Shown: in pieces, positions 37,275-51,119 of the stretch
Position numbering within the stretch: the stretch's first letter is position 1
Layout: each line of letters begins with the position of its first letter
Origin: Paragyromitra xinjiangensis
Taxonomy: Eukaryota; Ascomycota; Pezizomycetes; Pezizales; Discinaceae
Length of the DNA stretch: 64,000 nucleotides
Direction: 5' to 3'
NCBI GenBank assembly: GCA_038503065.1
Contig: JBCAMK010000003.1
Location: forward strand, 1,984,001-2,048,000
Position numbers and translations under genes: made by a program
Notes under the pieces: model-generated
What the model was told of the DNA's origin: nothing
Database searches by the model: none
The model's input: only the letters and a program-made list of their open reading frames with translations

Positions 37275-39006
37275 ATGGCTGAGCACGACCAAGTAGAGTT
37301 AAACCGAATCAAACGGCTCAAGACAGCTCGAGCCTGTGACCAGTGTCGACGGGTTCGTTCCAGGTATGATATTATATACTCAAACTCCTACTTGTATCTA
37401 TCTGTACTGACTAAGACTCGTAATTGAGATGCGATATTGCCAATCCGACCTCTGCGAATTCCGATGAGAGTATATGTGAACGGTGTAAACGGCTGAACCT
37501 CGAATGCACATTCATCTTGCCCATCGGCGAGACCAGGGGGAAAAGAATTCCAGTAAAGGCGTAAGTTAAACATTCCCAGTCCAGGATCAAGTTTCCGTTT
37601 CTAGTCTCCGAAGCTAATCCTTGGCTAACGCATTATTTCCTAGCAACCCGGACCACAACTCACCATCTCGAGATTCTGCCACGACAGAGGGGTACATGAC
37701 AGTTAACGTCTTTCCCTAACAAAACCATTCACTGAAGTATTCTAGTTCACCTTCTTCAACCGTAGAAGTATGCTCAGACCCAGTAGAAAGGTACCTAGAA
37801 AAGACCCCACACGATCCACCCAAACTAACACTAGCAAGGTTCAAAGCCTTCATCTGCGCCAACCTCCCCATAATCTCGCCCCGAGACCTCTCACACGATT
37901 CCTCGATCCTTCTACACTGCTGTGCGCGTCTCCTCGCAACCTTATGCATCGACTCCTCCTCGGATAGCGCAGTCGAAAGGCTCAAGGCGTCGCTAGACGC
38001 CTACATGCTTAGCAAAACACCCTTTAAAACGCCAGCGGTGCAAAATGTACAGGCGCTACTATTACTAGCGTTGCTAGTTGATGACCCAGGCTACGGGTTA
38101 AAATTCATAACGGTACCATTTTTTTCTGCTTGATCTTTTACTTTCTCCACTAGCCTTTTGAATGGATTGTGGGGTCTGAGTACATGAGCACGTTAAGGCG
38201 GTCCGGATGGCCTGCTCCCTGGGATGGAATCTGCAGAATCAACATGATGGGCCCAGTGTCGGCAGCGGTAGCGATAGCGAAGATACGGTTTACGTTCAGT
38301 ATTTATGGTGGACGCTAGTCACGCAGGATATCTGGTTCGCTCACTACCCCACACATTACATTTATGGGTAGCTAAACACGATTCATCAAGGCTCTACCTA
38401 TATTCTGGTCTCCCACTACTGATCAACTACCGCGACTTCAACGTCTCCTGTCCTTCAAACCCACCCTACTTCGTGAGCCTCGTCTCACTCTCTGAAGTCC
38501 TCCGTTTCAAGATCCGACCCTTGTCATTATCAAACAAGCTTCCCGCCACAACACCATACACCACACTCCAAAAATGGCAAGCTCTCCATCTCCCCGCTGA
38601 CTCACTATACAGCCCACTCTCTCCAGCCACCCCTAGAGAAAGAGAAAGATCCCTCTCCGCAGAAACAATAATCCGTCTATGCTACAGCGTAGTCCTCTCC
38701 CTCTTCATCCTTGACCATAACCACTCCGAACCACTCCCGCAGAATGCCGAGTATCATCTCCAAACGGCTTTACAAAGCCATCTCGATTTCCCGAATGTAT
38801 TTCAGAAGATCAAGCTACTAGAGCGATTAAGCACGATATGTGCGCTAGGTCTGTTACGCTTTTCTAGACTGCATGGTGCGGAAGTTCAAGAAGGAGTAGT
38901 AGCAGCTTGGGGGAGTGTTGCGAGTGCGGAAATGGTACAACGGCTTATAGTACTGGCTCAGGATGAGACTATGGGGTGGAGGGTGATATGGCAGATTGGG
39001 GAGTGA
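37275..39006 (+). CDS. Zn2Cys6 transcription factor, 465 aa
   Basis: Six exons close in frame: 37275-37363, 37429-37560, 37644-37691, 37746-38112, 38189-38334, 38391-39006. The zinc cluster is at about residues 20-55: ACDQCRRVRSRCD, then a long 14-residue loop, then CERCKRLNLEC; an intron interrupts it. A basic patch follows (GETRGKRIP). The regulatory domain includes VKAVRMACSLGWNLQ, VQYLWWTLVTQDIW and GLPLLINYRDFNV. The zinc-cluster loop is longer than usual. The fifth intron (56 bp, GTTCGC donor) was chosen because it joins the two halves of the regulatory domain. It is probably a pathway regulator; its targets may include the transporter and glycosidases 5-16 kb downstream, which is inference. 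Confidence 0.84.
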
Positions 39007-42000
39007 TGAATCTCATGGAATAGTACATCTGAGAGTCTTATGTAAGGCGGAAAAGATTAAAAAAAAGTTTATTTCCTGGTGTTTTGTCAATGACGGAGAA
39101 TATGTAAATAATATCATTGGCTTCTTCCGCAGTAAGAGACTTGAGCGCTTTATCTTGGAGACTGCTGAAATAGGCGAAAGAGAGTACTTTAGGGAACTGC
39201 CGCGAAATCATCCGTTTAGTCTCTTTTTGACTGGGATGGTGATCGGTCGTTGGGTTCCTGAGTGTTTGGATACTCGGTGAATCAACTGGAGACGTCAGAG
39301 CAACTGGCTAGTAGTTGTTGGTATTATCGCTTACTACTGAAAGCTTGATTCGGGTAGATAGATATTTAGCGGGGTGGATGCGGACTCTAATCATGGGTAC
39401 GGCTTTGTTAGAATTCCAGAATGTATATTCATGGTAGAAATCCTAAATTGAATGGTACATGTAGCTTATGCATTCAAGATACTAGATTTAGCGTTGGTAA
39501 TATCACTTCATCAATTTCTGTACCTGCTGACAACACCAAGGTACTTCAGCTCTGAGTCTCCACCAGGAAATCTGGGAGTATGGCCCACAGAGCCAGAAGA
39601 ATATTCACCTCCGGTGGCCATAGTCGGAGCTTATGTTCGCCGATGCTCTATCTCTCCTGTGGGCCTGTATGCGTATGAAACCCCCCTGGATCTGCTCAAA
39701 AGCTTCAGCTTAGCGAGATCCTATGATTTCCTTCGGCTCCGGAGAACCTTAACACCCGTCGAGCTAACAGCTAAGCCCCGAGTATACGTAGTCGTGAATC
39801 AACTCAACCCCTAACAAACAGAGCCCTAGCTACCATCTACCCCACTTTTTATTAGCTTCCGAGCTCAGCTCCCCTACTCCAGATCTTAAGCTCTTATTTC
39901 TGTCGAGCTGAAACCTAGACAAGGGTAAGGACCCCGGAAAGAATTCTCGAGCCAAGGATTGTTCAGATGAACCGGGGTTTTCTTTGATCAGAAGATTGGT
40001 CTAAGGCGTGATGCGGCAATGGAGATCACCGCTTTGCTCGGATACGTGTATGCATAAATTGTTGTTTTAGGGCTTGCTCGGAGGAGGTGGTAGACCCACC
40101 ACGATATGCTTGCTGCAGTTTAGGAGTAAGGAGAATTACCTAATGCGAAAAGGTAACAGTACTAGTTGCAGGTATCGCTACTAGAGATCAGGATCTATCG
40201 CCGAGGGATTCTAAAGGGGTAATAATTTATGTATCTCTTTAGCTCTAATTAGTACAATAGTTTTCTTGTAATCGTTTATAAGCTATACGATAAGATAAGA
40301 GAACAGCCCGAGTGAGAATATATGATCATCAGCCCTGTCGTCCTAACCCGTTCAGGTAATTAGTCCGTTAAGCGATCACAGATGACGACACCCTGGGCAC
40401 GTTTTTCTGTTCGTCCTGGTTGATTTGTAACGGGAAGTTCCGTTAACTTGCTAGCGTTGCAGGGTTCTTGCGCATCTACTGGCAGCTGACAAAGCGATCA
40501 CAAGCGATTGTGAGTTTGGTGCTACCGAAGTTCTGTACAGCGCTAGTTGCGAACACCAATGTTTTGGCCTTAGCGACAAACACCGCCTTACGCGGGTTTA
40601 TGGGTGCCGTGATTGAATGTTTCCAGTTTCATTACGACACTTGGGTTTGCCCAGTAGGGCTACGTAGAGTTGGGAGACGCGGCCATCAAAGACAGGGTTT
40701 TGTTTTTTTATAGGGGTTAGCGATGTTCGTGCAACTACTCTACATGTATTGGCATGATCCTGGCAACGAGTGCTCCGTACACGCAACTATCATTGACCTA
40801 AATCGAAACATTGTCTCCAATTGATGAAGGAGCTCATAAATCTAGGTGCGCAACCTAGGATGCCTCTTAGCGAAAGGAATAATAACGAGGGTTCAAGATT
40901 GAGACACAGATCAGGATCTCCAACACAGAAAGAAGCTAAGACCGGACTACCAAATTGAGTTAGGTTAGATACTGTCCCATAGTATCCAAGTCATTCTCGA
41001 TAGATGCCTCACACCAGTGTTTGAAATTCGAGACATTAAAAAGCATCCCATTTAGCCGAACAGGGATCTCAGACGGCTCGCGATTAACAAGCGAGATAAA
41101 ATTTAGGGTAAGGCGTCTATAATTGAAGTAAGTTTTAAGTATGCTAGATCGGTTGGGTGATACACGATTGGAAGTTCAAAGCGATTTATAAAAAGATATC
41201 ATAGGTGATGCAGACTAGTGGATGCGGGCTGTTTCGCGTACCAGTGGATAGAGTGACTTTACGACAACAATTCGGAATCTTATCTGTGTCACTGTGTCGG
41301 TTGGTTTTTCCCTAGATTTTGGTTTAGATTAGACTTGCGACGAGTATCACAGCGCTAACTAGATTCATGGCTGGGCACCCTGGGAGTTACATGTAGTGTG
41401 CCTGGTGAGATAGATAATAGATGAGGTGGCTGACAACCTGCGAGTGATATATGATGACTTGTTTTAGCGAGACGGTCTTGATGGCAAAAGAGGACCCGGC
41501 CTTGTGCACGGTCTACTTTGGTGTCCTTGCATTGTGATTGATTTCTTTTCTTAAATAGTCCGCAAAAGTGATTACTCGATATAGCCATTAAGGTATGAGC
41601 GTGTACGGATACTTGTAGTACCGAACGCTAGGACTATGCAATCCCATACGGAACCTCCTTGAGACTTATAAGTTAGTTTTTTTGACTTCTTTATCGATGC
41701 AATATATCCTTAACTTAAATATCACTCATAGTAATAGAGCCCTAACTTCTCTGGGAGATACTACCGAAAAATTTGATCACCTAGCACACTACTATTCGAT
41801 TTGGAAGTGAGTGCAAAAGTTTTTCTAGGGCTCACGTTGTCGAATTACCCCGCACTATACCCCAAGATCAGATTCGGTTTTAGGGTAAAACGCCTTGGTC
41901 ATGGAAATTATGGCCAAACAAACTTTCCCTATGAACCAATATCACTAGTCCTAAATGTAACTAGTACAATCTTATTCCCATCAGAATGACCTGATTACTT

Positions 42001-43847
42001 ATTCCGATTGTTGTCTGATATCTTTGATAAAATCACTCACTACCGAAGGCATGGGACGAACCTCGCGGCTCAGTTCTGGTTTACGCTAGCCTAACTACTA
42101 GGCCAATTAATATAAGATCCCTAAAGGCGATCAGCAAGGATTCGCACTAAAATATGCGAGAAAAACTCTGTCCCGCGTGTTCGATATGCAGCAAAGGGTG
42201 GCAAGCTGGTTGACGCACACATCTGGAACGCAGGCGGAATGGTAACTAAGGGAGAGTAACACTATCAACGCCGCCCCGATAACACCGAAAGTATACAACC
42301 TCCAAACGCCTTTTACCAAGTTCTGTTTCCGCTCAGGTGCCAACTTCCCATCCCGACTAGTTTCTCCGAAGAGAGAGTGATATCTCATGACCTAACCAAC
42401 TACCACATAGATGCAAGATTCCGACCTGCTAAGCTTAATCGGCCTTCAGCGTGCTCGGACGCACACCGTATTTGGGAAGGCGAAATTTAGGTTGTTGGGT
42501 GGGTTACAGGGGGTGTAGCCTTCGTGCTAGGAGCTTTATCCGTAAATTCGGATCATCTTAATCAGTTCACATGTCTGGACCAGGTATTTTTGACCGCTCC
42601 CCCAAGCCCAAAATAATTTCTCTAGTTTGAAGTAACTATCTTGCGTTGGTACTACGAAATATGATATGTGGGGAAGGTGCTGACCCGGAGCAGACTTCCA
42701 CTGGTACTAGCAGTAGCGGTCAAAAGACGGGGAAAATTTAGAGTGCGTGCTGGTAGAATTAGGGCGGGGGACGGGGGTGGGAAAAATTTCCTTGGGAATC
42801 GAGCTCCGACCCGTTGGCCCTACTGATAATACAAATGCGGGGAAAGTTATCCCATGTAAGACACCAACATTTTTCGGTTTTTAGCTTTTTCTTTGGCCGG
42901 TTTTGTATTAGGTTTCACAAAAAGGTCTTAGGATAGCTCTAAGAGTAGAGCACTCACATAGATATGCATGTGCGAAACTCTGTGATACCATAAGCAATGG
43001 TTGTAGAAGCGTGATCAAGAGATTTGTTGCAGATTTACTCAAGAAAAACGTAGTCCTGATAATGAAGATCTAGACGAATGTTCTAGCTCTGAAGAATACC
43101 AGACTAGTATTATACTCTATTGTGGTTATCCCACTACTATATCTGTTACAGATATAGTGATGGCGGCTTTTTAAGTGTTTATTTCACGCATAAGCTTGAT
43201 TTGCAGGATCAAAGCGCAAATTTTCCGGGATGCGCTAGTGCCATAGGTACAAGATGCCTAGTATCAACTCCCCTGCATTTACCAGAATTCCCTCGTGGCA
43301 GTTCAGCGTGCTGCAAGTGCTGAAAGAAAAAACAAAAAATAGCTACGATGTTAGGAGGACCGTTTAATCGGATTATTAGTTAGTTCCAACCTACACCCAT
43401 GCTTACCCGGCCCACTGCAACATGTAACTTGGGCAATATAAATATCTCCAGACAATCACGCTTCCCTAATATGCCCCAAGCATTGCGCCGTAATTCGGCA
43501 CTGCGTAAAGTAGTTATCCCCTGTGACCAGAGGCTCTGTGTGTAGGCTCTTAATAGGTGTTATATGACAGGAATTGGGCCGGCACCTCGGAAAACGGCGG
43601 TTGTTGCCAAGGCCAGCATGCCTAAGCGAGGTGGCGGAACGGTTCTCTCCTCCTGTTTTCCCCATGGGGTTTGCAAGTCTTATAAAACGCGCTTGACTGG
43701 CTCCTTCCCCAGAGTTCCTTTAAAACCGTTTCTCCCCTGTAGACAACTATCGTTGTCTATATTCCCCGGATTTGTTTGCTTGCTTGCTTTCACCCCAACA
43801 CTAGGTCAAGCTTACATTGACCCTAGTCAAAATACACCATTCCGAAA
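39007..43847. other. Gene-poor stretch of 4.8 kb
   Basis: Several ORFs of 60-120 codons (for example 39452-39814) lack domains or splice partners. No repeats or RNA genes were recognised. It separates the regulator pair from the transporter. Confidence 0.5.
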
Positions 43848-45777
43848 ATGGCAAGGGTCATAGTTATCGCTCTTTGCATCTTCGTCTCCCTTGGAGCGTT
43901 GATTTTCGGTATGGACGGGGGCTACCTTTCTGGAGTCTTGGCTATGCCAAACTTCATCGATGATTTTGGGAGGTATGATGCAGTTAAAAATAAACATTAC
44001 ATTTCTGCTAGCCAGCAATCCTTCATTACCTCCTTCCCATACGTTGGCCAGTTTTTTGCAGCCTTCTCAGGAGGTTACATTGGTGATCGGTTTGGAAGAC
44101 GATGGGGACTCTTCATAATGTGTCTTGCAAGTATTGTCGGTGTTGTGATGCAAATAGTAGCCAAGAACGAGGCATTATTTATAGTTGGGAGATTTTTCAA
44201 CTGTAAGTTACCTCCTCATTTAGCCCCATAAGCTATCTAATACTCTGCTCCTACCAGACATATCTATTGGTTTAGCTACCATCTTCGTACCAATATATCA
44301 AGGTAAGGCTACTTGACTAGATCTCTATGATGGCATCAAACCTTACACGGTTTACCATAGCTGAATGCTCTCCACGAAAAATTCGTGGTACCATGATCAC
44401 ACTGTATCAGCTTAATATCGTCATTGGAAGCTTCTTGATCTCTATTGTCAATAACTTTACTCAAAGAATTAAGAGTGATGCATCATACCGGATCCCAATC
44501 GGCCTGCTGCTGGTTCTTCCGGTTCTTATCATCCCCGGACTTCCATTCCTTCCAGAATCTCCACGTAGGTTTACATTTCCTCTGGGTTTTATCGTAGTTA
44601 CTGATGATTGGTGATATAGGATGGTTGATGAAGAAGGGGCGTGAGGAAGAAGCTCGAGCGAGCTTACACATACTTCATAAAGATGATGTGGATTTCTCTA
44701 TCGAGAGCGAGATCGTTTTTCTCAAGGCGACTATCAACGAGCAGGAGGAAATAAACAAATCTTCTACCTGGGCTGATTGTTTCCGAGGGACAAACAGGGT
44801 ATATGCCACATCAACCCAGATATAATGAAAATAGCTAACTAGTTCCTAAACAGAGACGAACTCTCCTAGCCATCTTGATTCAAGTAATGCAACAATTCAC
44901 CGGCGTTTCGTTCATTTTCAACTATGGGACGGTATTCTTCTCCCAAGTCGGAGTCGGAGGACCATTCGTCATCATGATCATGACGAATCTGGTCAATCTT
45001 GTCGGCACCATCGTTTCCTTTTTCATGGTTGATCGTCTTGGCAGAAGACCTCTATTACTCCTTGGCTCGGTGATCATGTTTATCGGCCATATCGCCGTTG
45101 GAATCTCCGGGCTGAAGGCCGATGGTAACATAAATGCACAACGAGCAATCGTCGCATTTGTGCTTATCTACGTTTTTGGGTTTGCGGCGTCTTGGGGTCC
45201 TTTGTGAGTATCCACTTGAATAATCTCGGATTAAAGCTCGCTAACGAGCCTCACTAGAGCATGGGTTATTACCTCAGAGGTCAGCACCAACACAATCCGT
45301 GAGAAGACTCAAGCTCTTGGGAGTGCCTCGAATATCCTGGCTTCGTGGGTTGTTACTTTCACCTTGCCATATTTGACAAATGACGACGAAGCTGGGCTGG
45401 GACCAAAAGTTGGTTTCATCTTCGCCGCTTGTGTCGTGTTGGGAGGAATCTATACGTACATCTTTGTTCCAGAGACAAGTGGGAGGGCTTTGGAAGAACT
45501 GTAAGACAATCACTCATTTCCTCGTTGATTCTTTGCTAATTGGGTTCGAACAGCGATGAATTATTCCAAAAAGGTGTCCCTTCAAGGAAATTCAAAGGCA
45601 CGTTCAACAAGTTTACGTTCTATCCACTTAACAGAAGCACCTAACTAACTATCTTAACCAGGCTACCAAATCACCGGTGCCGCAGCCCTGATTGATCAAT
45701 CCTTCGATTCCAAATCCTTCGACCACGAAAAACCAGAAGTCTCAGAGGTATCAAAATCCGAGAAATCAGATGTCTAA
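43848..45777 (+). CDS. MFS sugar transporter (hexose/maltose type), 511 aa
   Basis: Eight exons close in frame: 43848-44202, 44258-44302, 44361-44564, 44620-44798, 44854-45203, 45258-45500, 45554-45597, 45662-45777. Family signatures: DRFGRRWG after TM2, PESPRW at the end of the N-terminal half, QVMQQFTGVSF in TM7, DRLGRRPLLLLG, and PETSGRALEEL after TM12. About 12 hydrophobic spans are visible, and the start lies directly before TM1, so the cytosolic N-tail is very short. The last intron appears to use a GC donor (AAAG|GCACGT). It imports a sugar by proton symport (family knowledge). Its position beside GH31 and GH13 genes suggests glucose, maltose or another starch product, but the substrate cannot be read from sequence. 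Confidence 0.9.
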
Positions 45778-47338
45778 ATATCAAGCAGGGAACCTCCCCA
45801 TGCTAGCAAACGAATGTAATGAAAAGATCAGCGAGAGTATCTGCAGGGCAAGACAACTGCAATCTTATTTTCTTTTAAGTTCTCCTGGCGGGGGCTGTAT
45901 TGTAGGGGGAGTTTGAGTTTGGGAGTTTGCCGAATGGGGGGTAGTTGTATATTATATCGGTCTTATCTTTTGTTGGGATACAAAAAACCCTATGCCAAGC
46001 TCCGAATGTGGATGGGCATGTTTAATACGAGAACTCGGTCTCATGGAGTGCACCTCTTGGGCTTCAAACCGACTTAATTCTCATCTTATGGTCACTAGCC
46101 TAACCTATATTGCATATCACTCTCAAGTAGCCAGCTATGGAAATGCTAGTGTCTTTAATTCACTTCCTAGACTAAACCCCTATCGAATCGACTTAAGATT
46201 AATCACGGCCCACTAGTCTCGTACAACTACATAACTAGCTCCCACCCAAACCATCCCAAGTCCAAGAACAGCAACCCCCGAAAAACCAATAACCCGCATA
46301 ACACACCCCAAAACCCGCACCACCACTCACCGACCAATCCACGTGACACAACCGAAAACCCCAACCCAGCGTTCCACAAAGAAACAAACCCCCCCACACC
46401 AAATCAGGACCACCCCTGTCGCGCCTCCCGGCCGCTCTCCGGTGACGACATATTTCACCGAAGAAAGGCCGAAAAAGACAAGGATGTCAAGGACCTGCAG
46501 CGCACAAGCATTGTGACGAATTTGCTTAAATACCTCAGTTCGGGTGGAGGTGCGATTGTTTATTATCGACAGCTGCAGACGGGACGGATCCCACAGTGGT
46601 GGGTCGAGTTGGCGATAATGGTAGATCTTATGATTTGGGATTTTGGCTCGGAGATGGAGTGTGGGGAGGTTATTGCTTAACTGCCGACAAGTTATTTAGT
46701 CACGTGCGGGGAAGTACTAGAATAGCAGGTGGCAACGGCTCTGGATGGTTCTTAGGATTAATTTGGGTGTGATAACTGTATTATTGGTGTTAGTGACTTA
46801 TTTGTGAGGTTTTGCTATTGATTCCCGTTATCACTCTGCTTCTCTAGCACTTCCCCCGGCAGTACTAGAAGTTAGGCTGGAGTCTCGGTGAGTCAGGCCT
46901 CTCAGAGCTCAGAGCGTTGGGAAAGGGAAGAAAAATCAACATCTTCTGCCCGAGACGTGATAAAATGCGTGGCGAATAGAGAATACTGCACACAAAAAAG
47001 AACACTGTATACAAAAATTGACCTAGTTTAGTTGATAGAACCGAAAAACTCGGACGAGCTCAAGTCTCAAGCAAATGCCTGCACCGCCATCTGTCGACCT
47101 TATCCCCACCCTCAAAGTACACCCTTGGACATGACAATTCTTTATTTATTACTTGCAACCAAAGTCTACAAAAGACGACCCCTCAAATTTTATTCCTCCA
47201 CACCCAAGCCAAAGCCACACCAACAAACCCACCCCGTACTTAATTCATCACCATCAACCCACACCCGGATCCAAAACCGAGTGATAACCCATGACCCAAT
47301 ACCAACCATCCTACAATACAATATCCACAAACCCAACC
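45778..47338. other. Intergenic between convergent transporter and glucosidase
   Basis: No supported gene. The part near 46250-46400 is C-rich on the plus strand. Both flanking genes end here. Confidence 0.5.
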
Positions 47339-50157
47339 CTACCCATCAAACTCCAACGCCCAACTCTCCAACAAGCTCTTCACCACCTTAACAACCACCA
47401 CCCCAGTATCAGCATCAAACTGGCTCTTCATCCCCTTCACACTCTTCCACCCACCCAACACCGTAACCTGGGCAACCCCAACACCCGCATCGAAACCCCC
47501 CTTCGAAACCACACTCAACCTCCCCTTCCTATACTCAAACTCCACATACGTGGTACTCCCCTGCACGATCGACACCCCGTCATCAAGATACAACGCACCC
47601 TTCGCATAGCCATTCCTATCCGGCGCGACGACCAGATTAAACGGCTTAGTCCGCAGCTCCGTCGTCGTCATAGCCGACTCCACACGCAGCGGGAGGATAG
47701 CCCCACCAACGATATGAACCGGGATCTGGTCGAACCCGACATCGGTCAATGTGACGTTCTTGCCACGGCCGCGAACAGCCTTCCCGGTTGTGAACTCGTA
47801 GAGCTGTTCGTCGGGGAGGTAGATCTCGACCGTGGTCACGTTCTCGGCCGTGACGGGGGAGACGAGGATAGAGTCGCCGTAGAGGAACTGGGTTTCGATC
47901 GCGAAGACGTTTTGGTCTTTGGGCCATTTGAAGAATAGAGGGTTGAGGAGTGGGGTGCCGGTTGTGTGTTGTGTGTAGAGCGCGGTGTAGATGTAGTCGA
48001 GGAGACGGTAGCGGATGTCGATAGCGTTACGGGCAGCTTGAGCGACGATAGGCCAGCGGTAGAATTCCTGAGGTGCGGAAGTGTCTTGGTTGTGGTTTCG
48101 ATAGAATGGATTGAACGCTCCAAGTGTAGCCCAGCGAGCGCAGAGGGTTTCGGTGGCGTCGAGTCCAAATCCGCAGGTATCCGAGCCTACCATGGGGATT
48201 TGGTAGAATGATGCGAAGCCGAGCATGCCTGGGATTGACCAGCGGTATTCTTCCCAGGATGAGAGGTTGTCGCCGAGCCATTTGCCGACGCGTTTGCCGG
48301 CGCCGGCGAAGGTGGAGCGGGTTATGATTAGTGGGCGGAGACCGGGACGACGGTTGAGCATTGCTTGGTAGGTTGCGTCGGACATCACTAGATTGTTAGC
48401 TGTGGTCGGTATGTGCTACTAGGGAGGACTTACTGGTTCCGTATAGATTGTGAGTATCGTACTCGACCAGTCCACCATAGTGGACAATATCAGTATGCAC
48501 AGTCCTATCACTCAATCCGTTCGTAGCATCATTGGCAATAGCATACGGCGGACTGATCAAATTGATCTTCGCATTATCCTGGCGTCTCCTCAACCTATTC
48601 TCCACAGTGGACACAACCGGAGCTGCAGACCTCGTCTTAAGATTCTTCGTAGACGGGAACCCCGGAATCTCCCTCGGCGGCTCTCTAACCGGGAGTCTAG
48701 GGGGCGGTAGATTCTGCTCCTTCGCCTGACTCTCCGGGTCGCTGCAAGGATACGTACAGAAGCTAGCAGGCTCGTTCATATCAATCCACACCCCATCGAT
48801 ATCCACCCCTGTGTCGGCATTAAAGAACATCTTAAACTCGTTATTCCAGTACGACTGAATCGACGGGTGGAACCAATCAGGGTAGGCGGTGACACCAGGC
48901 CAGACCACACCCTTGTGGATAGACCCGTTGGCTTCTTTCAGGAGGATACCCTCGTCGATGCCGCGGTTGAAGGTCGGGTAGTCTTGGTAGGCGATTGCTG
49001 GGTCGACCATGACGATGTAGTGTTGGTCGTGGCTGTGGAGGTAGTCGACGATTTCACGCACGCGGTTGATTGGGAAGCGTTCGGGGTCGAGGGTGAAGAC
49101 CCAGCGCTCGTACATGTAGTCGATATCGGTCCACATAGTCTCTAGGGGGATCTCGGCGATGGAGTAGTTTGCGATGACCTGGGATTGTTAGTTGAGTCAA
49201 GATCTCAGCTATGATGTACTCACTTCGGCAACGTCGATCCAATCTCTGTATCCGTATCTACACTGGTGCAAACCAAATCCCCAGTATGGCATCATGGCGG
49301 GAAGCCCAACGACATCAGAGTACTGCTGCGCGACATCGACTGGGCCCGGTCCGGAGAAGAAGTAGAGGTCTAGAACACCGCCGATGACGTTGTACTCGAG
49401 ACTGTACTTCCCGCCGGTTTTCCTGAGCTTGATATCCATCCCGTTGGAGTTCAAGAGGAGAACACCATGTGTGCCGGTGGTCCTGTGTTCAAAGTACACT
49501 GGGTGGTTTCCGTACAAGTTCGAGTCCTGGGGAATACCGTACGCATCTCTAGACCACAGGGTGCGAGTAGTGTTTGCGGGGTTAAGACGGAGCGATTCGG
49601 TGTGTTCGCCGAGACCGTAGATGTTCGGGTCTTTAGGCAGGTTTGTCTTGAGTCGTAGGAACTGGTTCTCAAACACCAGGGCATTGCCGGTGGTGTCAAA
49701 CAGCTTCTCACCGGTGGATCGACGAGTCACGGTGAAGCTGAACGGCGACTGCTTGTAGTTGAAGACGATATCAGACTTCTTCTCAGAACCAGTCGCCTTA
49801 CTGGTCGGTCGAGGGACGACAGAGTCTGGGATTTGATATCGCTTCCCTTCAGGATCCGTGATCTTGATGTGAATACGCGTGTCTGGCTCGAGGTCAGTAC
49901 ATCTCCATCCTCAGCTCGCGGGGAGACCAACCAGAATCGTATGTAACCTCCAACTTCAGATCCTTCAAGTCCGACCCGTAGATATTGCACGGCTTTCCAG
50001 CCAGACTCAGGTCGGCGACAAAACCATGGCTGTTCTCCTTGACGTTCTTCGCGGTGTACCCGGGACACGAATCAGCGTCGACAGCACGGGTGAGGACAGT
50101 AGCAGAAGCAAGACCGAGAGAGCCCAGCAGCACGAGACTGCGAATGGTGGTATGCAT
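47339..50157 (-). CDS. agdC: Secreted GH31 alpha/beta-glucosidase, AgdC type, 892 aa
   Basis: Four exons, 50157..49932, 49882..49224, 49178..48434 and 48387..47339, give one frame. Residues 1-20 form a signal peptide (MHTTIRSLVLLGSLGLASA), then CPGYTAKNV typical of the family. The nucleophile Asp lies in WIDMNEPASF (about 428) and the acid/base Asp in WLGDNLSSWEEY (about 583). The first intron (49 bp, GTTGGT donor, TACTGAC branch) is needed to reach DTRIHIKITDPEGKRYQIP; reading straight through meets a stop, which could be mistaken for a frameshift. A Pro-rich insert follows the nucleophile (PPPRLPVREPP), as in Aspergillus AgdC. The enzyme releases glucose from maltose and related oligosaccharides outside the cell. 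It lies in tandem with the amylase. Confidence 0.93.
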
Positions 50158-50857
50158 TTTGGGAATGAAGAGAGAGCTCGGTCGTGAAGCCAGAGTTGAG
50201 GGACCGGAGAGGAGCGCTGGCGGTATTTAAAGCAAGACCATGTCTCTGCCAACACCGCGCCGATCAGCGCTCTCCGCGTAAATTGCTGACGCTGGACTTG
50301 GAAGTTCGTGGCAATAACAGAGCCGGGAGTCTCTGCATCATAGCTTTTCCGCAGAGCCGCGACGATGTACTACAGCACACTCCTTGTCCTATCGCTTCTC
50401 CCATCACGGCGGATCGCAGTCTGCAAAACGGCACAGAACCCTGAGCTGTCCGTCTGGCAAATTGGTTAAAAAAAAGAATAATTAAACTCGTGATGCTGGA
50501 TTCCAATGATTCCAGTATGTCATGTTCCGGCCGGCCGCTCCTCCCCACGGCAGCGCCACGACAGGCTCGCTTCGACAACCCCACCCCCGCATCGGTTTTT
50601 TTCCCCGGGCAGCGCTCTGTATTTACGGTTAATCGATGTTGCACAGAACCGGGGGATCGTCTGTTGAGTGGGATTAACTGGAGAGCTGGGCGGGACTATT
50701 GATTAGATGCGATTAGATAAGGTGGTTGCACTACGGGGTTCTCTCCAGATTCACGGGCTGAACGTCTTAATTGGATAGAGCAGAGTAGAGATAGAGCGGA
50801 GTAGATAGATTTCCAAGTGAGTTTGGATTCCTGGAATAGGTAGTATATCTCGGTGAT
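50158..50857 (-). promoter_or_regulatory. agdC upstream region with TATA-like box
   Basis: TTTAAATA lies at 50231..50224, 67 bp before the start codon. No exact CGG-N8-CGG site was found here by eye. Confidence 0.45.
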
Positions 50858-51119
50858 CTAGCAGAAAACTCCAACCGCTTCCTTCTCCGTGAGGTGATTG
50901 CAGTAGTATGTAGTAGTAGTCCCTCTATTCCGGCAATAGACCTCGTCGATAGACTCTACTACCGGATACAAATACTGAACACCATCTCCAGTAGTAAACC
51001 CACTCGGAACACCCGGACACTTCCCCGACTGCACACACGGCATCTCCGAAGTGCCGGGCTTGGCCGGCATCTCGGAATACCCTTGACCGCCCCATTTTAG
51101 GCTGGCAAAAAGGTACCAC
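50858..51119 (-). CDS. Cys-containing ORF, possible terminal exon or small gene
   Basis: An open frame of 86 codons follows an AG at 51120-51121 and ends in VGVFC-stop. It contains five Cys (MPCVQSGKCPG, VYCRN, YYCNH, VFC) and looks coding by composition (GFTTGDGVQYLYPVVES). It has no Met with signal peptide of its own. It may be a separate small secreted-type protein with an unseen first exon, or a 3' exon joined to the amylase (intron 51432..51120). I do not recognise it. Confidence 0.3.

Noticed and set aside
38996..39280. 94-aa ORF overlapping the end of the Zn2Cys6 gene at 37275.
   Set aside because: It begins inside the last codons of that gene in another frame and has no domain features; probably 3' UTR.
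42131..42388. Minus-strand ORF with one hydrophobic helix (FGVIGAALIVLLSLSYHS), possibly the first exon of a UstYa/DUF3328-like protein.
   Set aside because: No HxxHC motifs or downstream exon were found on that strand, so it is not supported as a gene.
49879..49935. Apparent frameshift in the GH31 gene near LRMEMY-stop.
   Set aside because: A 49-bp intron (49931..49883) with a TACTGAC branch point joins TYDS to DTRIHIKI in frame, matching the family, so the gene is intact.
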